From contig CANLGQ010000009.1 in NCBI GenBank assembly GCA_947490265.1, positions 1 to 34,070 on the forward strand: a DNA stretch of 34,070 nucleotides. The letters run 5' to 3'. This DNA is from Pseudomonadota bacterium (lineage in GTDB: Bacteria > Myxococcota_A > UBA796 > GCA-2862545). Positions 27,110-34,070 of this stretch are shown here, piece after piece (position 1 is the first letter of the stretch; each line of letters opens with the position of its first letter). The translations under genes and the position numbers were made by a program. Below the pieces are notes generated by a model that saw only the letters and a program-made list of their open reading frames with translations, was not told where the DNA came from and made no database searches.

Positions 27110-30100
27110 TCAGGGGCCGAGGGCTTGGCGGGCCTCGTCGGACAGCGCACGGAGCGCCGCGGTGAACCGACCGAGAAAGCGGTCCTCGGTGCGCTGGAGG
27201 AGCGTCCTCGCCTCGGCGCGCTCGCCGGCGCGAGCCAGCGCGCTGGCCAACCGGAGGGTGTGTTCGAGCTCGTGCCTCGATCCCGTCCCGCGCAGCGTCT
27301 CGAGGGCGTCGCGGGCCCAGGACAGGGCGAGGAGCGGGTCGCCACGCGCCAGGGCGCCGTCGTGGAGCGACCAGAGCGCATCCGCTTGAGCCCCTCGCCA
27401 GCCCGCCTTCCGCGCCGCTGCAAGGCCCAATCGAAGCCACGGCTCGGCGTCGGCGTGTCGCCCGAGCTGGGCGAGCCCCCGCCCCACCACGAGGCGACAC
27501 CGCTCAGCCAGCGCCGCGTCGTGCCGGGCGAGGATCAACCCCGCCTCGAGCGCGAGATCGGTCGCATCTTCTCCACATTCGAAGCGGGTTGTCGCCATAC
27601 CCATGCGGGCCAGTCCGGCCCAAATCGACCCCGAGTCGGCTTCCAGGGCCACGACCCGCTCGAACGCGGCGAGCGAGCCCGCCCGGTCGCCGTGGTTCCT
27701 GAGCTTCCCGCCGAGCGAGTAGAACACCCTCGATTCCCGGTCGCCACCTGTTCCTTCGACGCTCCGCGCCGCCTCGCGCAGTTGCGGGAGCGCGTCCTCG
27801 CCGGTGTGATCCGCCAACGTACTCGCGACCACCGCGAAGTCGGCGCGGCGTGGATCGTCGTTGGCGATCGCCGCCGCGGCCGCGGTGGCCGACCACAGAT
27901 CGAGCAAGCTCTGGCACTCGGCCACATCGCCCGCATTCACAGCGTCTGACGCTGCCAATCGAAGGAGGTTCAGCGCCTCCTGGAGACGCCCGGCGCCCAC
28001 CAGGTGCCGACCGCGACGGCCCTCGTTCTCCCGGCCCGTGGACACCTCGGCGCACGCGGCGTGCCACACGTGGGCCCGGCCGGCTGTTGCCGCCGCGGAG
28101 CAGAGCGCCTCGCGAAAGGGCGCGCCCGCCAGCTCGGCGGGTAGCCCCTCCGGCGGCGGCGCCACCCTCGCCACCGCGCAGGCTGCGCGCCACGTGGCCT
28201 CGGACGCGCCGGCCCCGAGCGTGGCGGCGATCTCCCAGGCCGCCCGCCGTGCGGTTCCCAGCGGGGCCTGGGCCTCGATGCGAGCGAGCTCGATCGCGGC
28301 GACATCCTCCGGGATCGACGCTGCGAACTCGGGCCGCAGTGCGAAGCCCTCGTCAGTCACCACCAACTGGTCGCGGTCGGCGAGCCAGCGAAGCAGCTTC
28401 ACCGCAAAACCCGGGTTTCCATCTGCCCGACGCGCGAGCCCTATCCGCGTCATTCGCTCGAGGGGAAGCAGCCGGTCGAGCACCGACTGGATCTCCAACT
28501 CCGACAACCCCCGCAAGGACACGCTCTCCGAGAACGGCCCCGCAAAGGGACGCACCCCGGTAGCGAGCACCAGCGCGCCCTCTCCGATCCACCCGGTCAC
28601 GAGGGGAAGCCCGGCCGGCTCGAGGTCGTCGGCGAGGACCACCCGCGGCCGACGGCCCGGGCCCGGCGGCACCGACCCGAGGTTCACCACCTCAGCCGCC
28701 CCGCTCGTCCGGCACAGCGCGCCGAACGCCCGGAGAAAGTGGCTTCGACCGACCCCGTGGGGCCCCGTCGCGAGCACGCACGCCCCGGGCCCCCCCGAAG
28801 CGATTCGGGCAAGCGCTCGCCACGCGAGCTCGATCGCGTCGTCGCGGCCGACCAACGGCGACACCCGCGCCGCGAGCAGCCCCTCCCCGAGTCCGCTCAG
28901 GAACGGCGGGGGGGCCGAGCCCCGGAACGACCGCCAGCTCCCCGGAAACGGAGCGGGCGGGGGACGCGCGCGGGAGACCGGCGGCGGCGCCGAGTCCAGG
29001 CCGCCCACCGGGCTGATGCGCGTGGAGCCGAATGCATCCGGCAGCCCGGCCGCGGCCGGCACGACCGGCTGGGCCGTCCGCGGATCGGCCCGCGCGGGCC
29101 CGAGGGCCGACAGTGCGGCGAGCGCGTCCGCCGCCGTTTCGAACCGTTCGACCGGTGCTTTCTCCAGCATCACCCGAAGCCAGCCCTCCAGCCCCTCCGG
29201 CACCCCCATCCGGGGAACCAACGGAGGGATCGGCGCGCGGCACTGGGCCACGAGGAGCTCCACCGCATCGGCGCCGCGAAACACCGTCTCGCCCGTGACC
29301 AGGCGCCACACCAGCCCGCCCAGCGCGTACAGATCTGTCCATGGGCCGATCTCGTCCGTGTTTCCCCGCGCTTGCTCGGGCGCCAAGTAGGCCGGGGTGC
29401 CGAAGGCGCAGCCGCTTCGACGCGACATCATGCCGACCAGTCCGAAGTCCGCGAGTCGCGCCGAGCCCGGGTCTCCCGTGGCGTCGAGCAACACGTTGTC
29501 GAGCTTCACGTCGAGGTGGAGCACGCCCCGGGCGTGGGCATGGGCCAGCGCCCCGAGCATGGCCTCGGCGATCTGCAGCACGTCTGGCCACGCCCACCCC
29601 TCGGCATGGCGGCCCGCCGCGCCACCCCCCACGTACTCCATGGCCAGGCACGGGCTGCCCTCGGGTTGCCCCAACATGGCCCCCGCGCCCGGGTCGAGAC
29701 GCAGGAACGCCAGCGTCTGCACCACGTGGGGGTGATCCAGGCTGGCCACTGCTGCCACCTCGTCCGAAAACAGGGCGTCTAAATCACCTTGATCTCCGCC
29801 CGCATCCAGCCGGAGGACCTTCAGCGCCACCTCCCGACCCGAGGTGCGGTGCACGCCCCGCCACACCTGCCCCATCCCGCCTTCTCCGAGCAACTGCCCC
29901 ACCGAGAACGGCCCGACCGGCACTCGGGCGCCGCGCCCTCGAAGCGCCACCAGTTGAGGAAGCGCCACCTCGGCAGCCAGCCCGGCGCGCCGCGCGAGCT
30001 GCACCGCCAGCGCCGCGCGATCGGGGTCGTCGTGCAGGCGCTGCGCACACCAGGACAGCATGGGAACCGCGGTCACATCGGAGCGAACGCGGTCGAGACC

Positions 30101-31096
30101 GCGCTCCACCTCGGCGAGCGCCCGATCGAGGTCGCCCTGGCCGCCCCGCAGGACGGCGATCGCGGCGGTCACGGCGCGGAAGGACAGGTCGCCAAGAAGG
30201 GTCGGATCGGCCGCCGGGAGCGCCTGCTCGGCGCGCTCCGCGTCCCCGAGTCGGACCCACGACTCGGCGACCAGCACGGCGCCTTCGCGCATCGCGTCTT
30301 CGGGGAGTGGACCCTGCCCCAGCAGCGCAAGCGCGGCGCGTGGATCGTCGCGCAAGAGCGCCAGCCGCGCGGACATCAGCTCCACATTGGCGAGTTCACC
30401 TGCGTGCGATCCCGCTCGCTCCCGGGCCCGCTCCACCAGCCGAACCGACTCGGCCGGGTCGCGCCCGGCGACGGCCAGGGCCAGCATCAGCAGGTGCGTT
30501 GCGGCGGGTCGCGCCGTGGGGAGGGCCTCGTACCGGTGGATCGCCGACCGCATCCGGCGCTCTGCCTCGTCCGAGCCACCTAATCTCATCAAGCACAGCG
30601 CGGCGCCACACTCGGAGCTCGCGAGCCCCCAGTCGTCGCCCCCGACCCGGTACCCCGCGGCCGCGGCCTCGTAGCGCGTGGCGGCCTCCGCGAAGGCCTC
30701 CCGAACCTCCAGGGTGATGGCAAGCAATCGTTGGCCATGCGCCTGGATCCAGGAGTCGGCCCCGACCTGAATCGCCCGCTCCAGCGGCGGCGCGGCAGCC
30801 AGCGGCTCGCCGAGCATCGCGCGAGCGCTCCCAAGCCCGAGCAGCGCGAGGGCGAGCCGCACCGGATCGCCCGGCGACCCGTCGAACTCCGAGACAAGAG
30901 GTTGGAAGAGCGCTGCCGCCGCTCGAAAGTCGACTCCGAGCACCCTCCACGCCTCGACGAGCCGGACCTCCACGCAACCTGGCGCGGCTGCGCGACACGC
31001 CTCGAGAAGGCCAAACGCGCCCGGGAGGTCACCGACCCGGAGCCGCTGGACGAGCTCGGCTTCGGGACGGCTCACGAGAAACCCATGCACAGCCAC
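27110..31096 (-). CDS. TPR-protein kinase-STAND ATPase-TPR protein, paralog B
   Basis: A 1328-aa protein with the same layout as paralog A. TPR-like helices occupy 1-390. The kinase spans about 394-665, with GEGGMGQV (404-411), Lys426, HLDVKLDN (527-534), DFG (550-552) and APE (572-574). A Pro-rich linker (about 670-730) leads to a STAND ATPase with PLVGRDDA, Walker A GPHGVGRS (778-785, again Arg for Lys), VVLADD (819-824) and ADGNPGFAV (891-899). TPR-like helices continue to the end. Kinase and ATPase cores are nearly identical to paralog A, while the first 390 residues have diverged much more, so the two may share an output but sense different inputs (inference). The start is GTG 31096 (MAVHGFLVS). 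The ribosome site is weak and a hairpin ends five bases upstream. It is the first gene of the B-A pair and is divergent from the gene at 31244. Confidence 0.9.
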   Translation of the reverse strand: MAVHGFLVSRPEAELVQRLRVGDLPGAFGLLEACRAAAPGCVEVRLVEAWRVLGVDFRAAAALFQPLVSEFDGSPGDPVRLALALLGLGSARAMLGEPLAAAPPLERAIQVGADSWIQAHGQRLLAITLEVREAFAEAATRYEAAAAGYRVGGDDWGLASSECGAALCLMRLGGSDEAERRMRSAIHRYEALPTARPAATHLLMLALAVAGRDPAESVRLVERARERAGSHAGELANVELMSARLALLRDDPRAALALLGQGPLPEDAMREGAVLVAESWVRLGDAERAEQALPAADPTLLGDLSFRAVTAAIAVLRGGQGDLDRALAEVERGLDRVRSDVTAVPMLSWCAQRLHDDPDRAALAVQLARRAGLAAEVALPQLVALRGRGARVPVGPFSVGQLLGEGGMGQVWRGVHRTSGREVALKVLRLDAGGDQGDLDALFSDEVAAVASLDHPHVVQTLAFLRLDPGAGAMLGQPEGSPCLAMEYVGGGAAGRHAEGWAWPDVLQIAEAMLGALAHAHARGVLHLDVKLDNVLLDATGDPGSARLADFGLVGMMSRRSGCAFGTPAYLAPEQARGNTDEIGPWTDLYALGGLVWRLVTGETVFRGADAVELLVAQCRAPIPPLVPRMGVPEGLEGWLRVMLEKAPVERFETAADALAALSALGPARADPRTAQPVVPAAAGLPDAFGSTRISPVGGLDSAPPPVSRARPPPAPFPGSWRSFRGSAPPPFLSGLGEGLLAARVSPLVGRDDAIELAWRALARIASGGPGACVLATGPHGVGRSHFLRAFGALCRTSGAAEVVNLGSVPPGPGRRPRVVLADDLEPAGLPLVTGWIGEGALVLATGVRPFAGPFSESVSLRGLSELEIQSVLDRLLPLERMTRIGLARRADGNPGFAVKLLRWLADRDQLVVTDEGFALRPEFAASIPEDVAAIELARIEAQAPLGTARRAAWEIAATLGAGASEATWRAACAVARVAPPPEGLPAELAGAPFREALCSAAATAGRAHVWHAACAEVSTGRENEGRRGRHLVGAGRLQEALNLLRLAASDAVNAGDVAECQSLLDLWSATAAAAAIANDDPRRADFAVVASTLADHTGEDALPQLREAARSVEGTGGDRESRVFYSLGGKLRNHGDRAGSLAAFERVVALEADSGSIWAGLARMGMATTRFECGEDATDLALEAGLILARHDAALAERCRLVVGRGLAQLGRHADAEPWLRLGLAAARKAGWRGAQADALWSLHDGALARGDPLLALSWARDALETLRGTGSRHELEHTLRLASALARAGERAEARTLLQRTEDRFLGRFTAALRALSDEARQALGP

Positions 31097-31101
31097 CCAG
31101 G

Positions 31102-31140
31102 GTACCGACCGTTAGCTCGTCTACACGAGAACGTCGGTAC
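31102..31140. promoter_or_regulatory. Long hairpin just upstream of paralog B
   Basis: GTACCGACCGTT (31102-31113) pairs with AACGTCGGTAC (31130-31140) with a single bulged C. An inner stem CTCGT (31116-31120)/ACGAG (31125-31129) encloses the loop CTAC. Sixteen base pairs in 39 nt is much more than typical background. On the minus strand it ends five bases before the GTG start of paralog B, so it could be a 5'-UTR structure controlling initiation, or an operator at DNA level. Confidence 0.55.
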
Positions 31141-31145
31141 GCGCC

Positions 31146-31216
31146 CCGGCCATCTTGATCCCGGCGATGTGGCCGGTTACCCGGACGGGTCGGCGCCGCC
31201 CGCAACTTCGGGTGGC
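31146..31216. promoter_or_regulatory. Two further inverted repeats in the divergent spacer
   Basis: CCGGCCATC (31146-31154) faces GATgtGGCCGG (31166-31176), with one extra base in the right arm. GCCGCCCG (31195-31202), loop CAACTT, and CGGGTGGC (31209-31216) form an eight-pair stem with one G-U. With the neighbouring hairpin they nearly fill the spacer. No T-run follows, so they are not ordinary terminators. Confidence 0.4.
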
Positions 31217-31220
31217 CCGC

Positions 31221-31242
31221 ATAACGGTTTAAGGCGGGTTAT
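31221..31242 (+). promoter_or_regulatory. ATAAC/GTTAT inverted repeat before the gene at 31244
   Basis: An AT-rich patch in otherwise GC-rich DNA contains ATAAC (31221-31225) and GTTAT (31238-31242) in inverted orientation around GGTTTAAGGCGG, ending one base before the ATG. AAGGCGGG (31231-31238) could be the ribosome site. The patch may be an operator or -10 region; the short arms make this weak. Confidence 0.3.
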
Positions 31243-31243
31243 C

Positions 31244-34070
31244 ATGAGTATGGTGGATACTGCGGTGGCTGCCGGCCGCTGTGCGGTGGCCGTGTCGGGG
31301 GCCTTGTTGCGCGATGCCGACGTCATGCTGGCGCTCACCGAGCGGCCGGGCCTCTCGGCGCTGGCCCTCAGCGGCCCGGCCCAGGCGCCGGTAGCGGCGG
31401 TCGGAGAACCTGGCCTCGCCCCCGCGCTGCAGCGCGACGGCGTGCTGGTGCTGATCGAACCCGAGGGTGCCGATGCGGTCGGCGTCGAGGCCATCGTCAA
31501 GCACCTCGATCGCGCAAAGGCGAAGCCGACCATCGTGGTGGTCGCCCGCGCCTGGAACCCCTTCCAGTTCCCGAAGCTCTCGGGGTTCAAGGTCGTTCAC
31601 GAGAAGGGCCGAGGCAAGCCGTACGTTCAAGGTCTCCCGAAGGGCCCGCCCGCGTCCACCGTCGGCGCCCCGGACGCCGAGGTCGAGGCGGCCCCCCGCG
31701 CACCGGCGCCGGGCGAACCGGCCGCGCCGCGCTTCGCGTTCGTCGGCCGCGAGGACGATCAAGCGGCCCTCGTCGCGTTCCTGGGCGAGGGCGGACCCAT
31801 CGCGGTCAGCGGAGCGCGCGGGATCGGTCGGAATTGGCTCGTCGAGCACGCGATCGCCGCGACGTCGCTGGTCCGCCTGCCGGATCTGTCCCTCGGTTGG
31901 GGCACCGGCTTCGACGTGCTGATCGCCCGGCTGGCCGAGCTGTGCCGAACCGCCGGGAGCCCCGAGCTCGCCACCGCACTGACCGCCGGCGCGCTGCCCC
32001 CCGAAAAGATCGACACGGTCGTCTCCACCCTCGCCAAAGCCGACCTCGCCGGGAAGGTGATGGTGGTGCGGCACCTCGAATTCGGCCTCGGTCGCGAGCC
32101 CGACTTCTTCCGGCGGAGCCGCCTCGAGCTCCTGCTCGAAGCGCTCCTCTGCGGCTCGTTCTCTCTCCGACTCGTCTTCGTGTCGACCCGGCAGCCCCAA
32201 TTCCACCGGGAAGGGGCGGCCGTCGGACTGCGTCGTCTGGAAGTCGGCGGGATCAAAGGTCGCTTCTACCAGGAGATCTTCTCGGCCTACAAGGCGCCCG
32301 AGTTCCCCCGAGATCGCTTCGGCCCCATGCACGAGAAGCTGCACGGGCACCCGGTCGCGATCCGGGTCCACGCCATCGCCGTGCGCGACCGGCCCGATGG
32401 ACTCGCCTTGACGGAGGACCCGCGTTTCCTCAAGCTCGACTCTGCCGAAGACCTCGATGCCGTCGGTAAGCAGATCCAAAAGAAGCTGGAGCGCCTCTCC
32501 GACGAGAACCGCAAGCTCCTCTCGCGGCTCGCCCACTGCCGGATCCCGGTGCCAGGCGGCCTCCTGTCCGACCTCGGCGTCTCGCGGAAGGCTCGGTTGG
32601 AGCTCCTCGCCGACGGCCTGCTCGACATGATCGGCACCGAGAACGACAAGAAGTATCGGGTCCACGAGCTGGTTCGCGAGCACCTGTCGTGGCGCGAGAT
32701 CACCGACTTCGACGTGTTCGCGGGCCTCGCCGAAATCTACGGAAAGCTAGCCCGCGAGGCGACCGATCCGATCGAGAAGCTCGCCTTGGTGCAGGAGACG
32801 AACCGCTGCGCGTTCGGCGCGCGGAACAAGAACCTCGCGATGCGACCCGAGTTCCCCGATCACGACCCGCTGCTCGAGGCCGCCATCGGCATGATCCGCA
32901 GCGACAAGCCGCGTTTCGATCTGGCGGGCGAACGGATCGCCGAGGTTCTGAGCCGCGATCCGACGAACAGCGACGGCTGGCTGCTCGAGCTCGAGCGACT
33001 CGACCGAAGCGAAGCACGGCCCGAAGACGTGATCCTGGTCCTCGACCAAGCCCTGGAGAAGGCGCCGGTCCCCGAGCTGTTCCAGTGGGGAGCTGGGTTC
33101 TGGCTCGGTCGCAAACAGCGCCCGAAGGCGATCGCGCTCCTCGAGAAGGCGATCCCGCTGTTGCCGCGCGAGAGCCGGCTGCGCACGCGGCTCGCCTCCC
33201 TTCTGTTGCGCCAAGGCCGCCGGCCGGAGGGCATCGCCCACCTCGAAGAGGCGATGCGGCTCGATCCGCTGCTCCCCGACAGCTACGGCCTGCTCGGACA
33301 GGCCCGCCGCGACGAGGGCGCGCTCGAGGTCGCGGAGACGCTCCTTCGCGAGGCGGTTCGACTGGCCCCCGACGACGCGACGCAGTGCGGCCGGCTCACC
33401 GATCTGCTGATCGCCCGGGCCCGGTCCGCCGAGCCCACCGAGGCTGCGTCGCTCCGCGAGGAGGCGAAAACCTTGCTCGATCCACTGATCAAGGGAGAGC
33501 GGAAGAATGCCGAGGCGCACCTGCTCCTCGCTCGGTTGGTCCGCGAGAGCGGCGGTGACCTCGAGCGGGCCGCTTGGCTGCTCAAGAAGGCCAAGAAGCT
33601 CTCGGATCGGCACAGCGAACGGCACTACCGGATCGCCTACGAGGAAGTGCTCCTCGACGCGATCGCCGGCAACCTCGACCCGGCCGAGTCCGCCGCCCGC
33701 GAGATCTGCGCGCGCGACCCGGCGGGTCACCGAGGCTTCTCGGTGCTCGGCCAGGTGTTGGCGATGCGCGAGATGTATGTCGCCGCCCACGCCGAGTTCC
33801 TGCGGGCGAAAGAGCGCGTGGCACAAGACAGCCTGGAAGCCCGTGAATATGACGACGCGCTCGCCCGGATGCAGACGATGATCGAGGTTCAGGCCGCCCG
33901 GCTCTACGCGGGCGACGACCTCGAGACGCTGCCGAGCGGGCCGAGCCTGGCCGCGTCGACCCGGGTGATTCGCCGCCGCAAGGAGGAGTCGGCACCGCCG
34001 GTGGCCGTCGAGGCCGTCGAGGCCGTCGAGGCCGTCGAGGCCGTCGAGGCCGTCGAGGCCGTCGAGGCCG
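31244..34070 (+). CDS. Degenerate-P-loop STAND-like, TPR-rich protein, 3'-partial
   Basis: An open frame of 942 codons running off the right edge. Residues 1-135 form a domain I do not recognise, possibly Rossmann-like (RCAVAVSGALLRDADVM, DGVLVLIEPEG, PTIVVVARAWNPF). A Pro/Ala linker precedes a STAND-like domain starting FAFVGRED (166-172). Its P-loop is GARGIGRN (190-197), with Arg for Lys and Asn for Ser/Thr, and the Walker B-like strand VMVVRH (272-277) lacks the acidic pair. KLHGHPVAI (366-373) corresponds to the GNP motif of STAND proteins. A winged-helix-like part follows (NRKLLSRLAHCRIPVP, YRVHELVREHL). TPRs occupy about 560-850 (KAIALLEKAIPLLPRESRLRTRLASLLLRQGR, GIAHLEEAMRLDP). A tail of Val-Glu-Ala repeats starts at residue 922. 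It has no signal peptide. The start is ATG 31244, with ATG 31250 as an alternative. It may bind rather than hydrolyse nucleotide and act with the divergent kinase pair (inference). Confidence 0.85.
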   Translation, partial: MSMVDTAVAAGRCAVAVSGALLRDADVMLALTERPGLSALALSGPAQAPVAAVGEPGLAPALQRDGVLVLIEPEGADAVGVEAIVKHLDRAKAKPTIVVVARAWNPFQFPKLSGFKVVHEKGRGKPYVQGLPKGPPASTVGAPDAEVEAAPRAPAPGEPAAPRFAFVGREDDQAALVAFLGEGGPIAVSGARGIGRNWLVEHAIAATSLVRLPDLSLGWGTGFDVLIARLAELCRTAGSPELATALTAGALPPEKIDTVVSTLAKADLAGKVMVVRHLEFGLGREPDFFRRSRLELLLEALLCGSFSLRLVFVSTRQPQFHREGAAVGLRRLEVGGIKGRFYQEIFSAYKAPEFPRDRFGPMHEKLHGHPVAIRVHAIAVRDRPDGLALTEDPRFLKLDSAEDLDAVGKQIQKKLERLSDENRKLLSRLAHCRIPVPGGLLSDLGVSRKARLELLADGLLDMIGTENDKKYRVHELVREHLSWREITDFDVFAGLAEIYGKLAREATDPIEKLALVQETNRCAFGARNKNLAMRPEFPDHDPLLEAAIGMIRSDKPRFDLAGERIAEVLSRDPTNSDGWLLELERLDRSEARPEDVILVLDQALEKAPVPELFQWGAGFWLGRKQRPKAIALLEKAIPLLPRESRLRTRLASLLLRQGRRPEGIAHLEEAMRLDPLLPDSYGLLGQARRDEGALEVAETLLREAVRLAPDDATQCGRLTDLLIARARSAEPTEAASLREEAKTLLDPLIKGERKNAEAHLLLARLVRESGGDLERAAWLLKKAKKLSDRHSERHYRIAYEEVLLDAIAGNLDPAESAAREICARDPAGHRGFSVLGQVLAMREMYVAAHAEFLRAKERVAQDSLEAREYDDALARMQTMIEVQAARLYAGDDLETLPSGPSLAASTRVIRRRKEESAPPVAVEAVEAVEAVEAVEAVEAVEA
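34007..34069 (+). repeat. 9-bp tandem repeat encoding (Val-Glu-Ala)n
   Basis: Seven perfect, in-frame copies of GTCGAGGCC are visible and the array continues beyond the window. Each copy adds Val-Glu-Ala to the C-terminal tail of the STAND-like protein. Length changes by slippage would keep the frame. A repeat at a contig edge may also mark an assembly break, so copy number is unreliable. Confidence 0.93.

Larger units (their letters stand above)
23058..31096 (-). repeat. Tandem duplication of a 4-kb gene
   Basis: The two adjacent minus-strand genes align over their whole length with an almost constant offset (4046 bases at the starts, 4052 at the stops) and a 59-bp spacer. In the 74-residue block from GPFSVG to LRLD at the start of the kinase only four residues differ. 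Parts of the N-terminal TPR region are hard to align. No transposase or target-site duplication is visible, so the duplication appears old. Confidence 0.9.

Noticed and set aside
27051-27500. In-frame 150-codon N-terminal extension of paralog A
   Set aside because: It lies antisense-like within the end of paralog B, is Arg/Pro-rich, and paralog B shows that the true N-terminus begins at the GTG before AEHGFLVS.
31229-32683. Minus-strand 484-codon open frame opposite the STAND-like gene
   Set aside because: The plus frame has STAND-like and TPR features with a start codon and continues to the window edge. The antisense frame is compositionally a shadow.

Overview
The window is GC-rich with dense coding on both strands. 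Its gene content points to a myxobacterium or a close relative (Myxococcota). The evidence is a MopE-type metal-binding lipoprotein, an ExbD fused to a TonB/AgmX-like C-terminal domain, a protease with a MYXO-CTERM-like tail, three Ser/Thr protein kinase genes and multi-domain histidine kinases. This assignment is an inference from families and composition. No rRNA, tRNA, CRISPR array or insertion sequence was found.

Layout. 1-4.5 kb: a 5'-truncated HAMP-GAF hybrid histidine kinase is translationally coupled to a receiver-histidine kinase. A receiver-less sigma-54 activator faces them. 4.7-8.2 kb: a small hypothetical gene, a divergent alpha/beta hydrolase, and a MopE-repeat lipoprotein. 8.2-14.7 kb: a minus-strand run that reads, in transcription order, double zinc-ribbon/TPR protein, RsmB-like rRNA methyltransferase, then TonB-like protein, ExbB, ExbD, ExbD-fusion, a short-chain prenyl diphosphate synthase and TlyA. 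Four of these junctions are start/stop overlaps or gaps under 15 bp. 14.8-16.2 kb: a divergent membrane-anchored Ser/Thr kinase, separated by a palindrome-rich spacer.

16.4-23.1 kb: the conserved prkA-yeaH-spoVR stress module on the plus strand. It is followed by a coupled 139-aa hypothetical gene and a secreted HExxH protein with a C-terminal sorting-like tail.

23.1-34.07 kb: the most unusual part. Two tandem genes of about 4 kb each encode paralogous giant proteins (1330 and 1328 aa). Their order of domains is TPR-like helices, protein kinase, proline-rich linker, STAND-type ATPase, then TPR-like helices. Both have HLD instead of HRD in the kinase catalytic loop and Arg instead of Lys in the Walker A motif. 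Divergent from them, across a 147-bp spacer packed with inverted repeats, is a third large gene. It is open at the right edge and encodes an unknown N-terminal domain, a degenerate-P-loop STAND-like domain, TPRs and a (Val-Glu-Ala)n tail. The shared spacer and shared P-loop substitution suggest the three work together, perhaps as a signalling or surveillance module. No function is demonstrated by the sequence.
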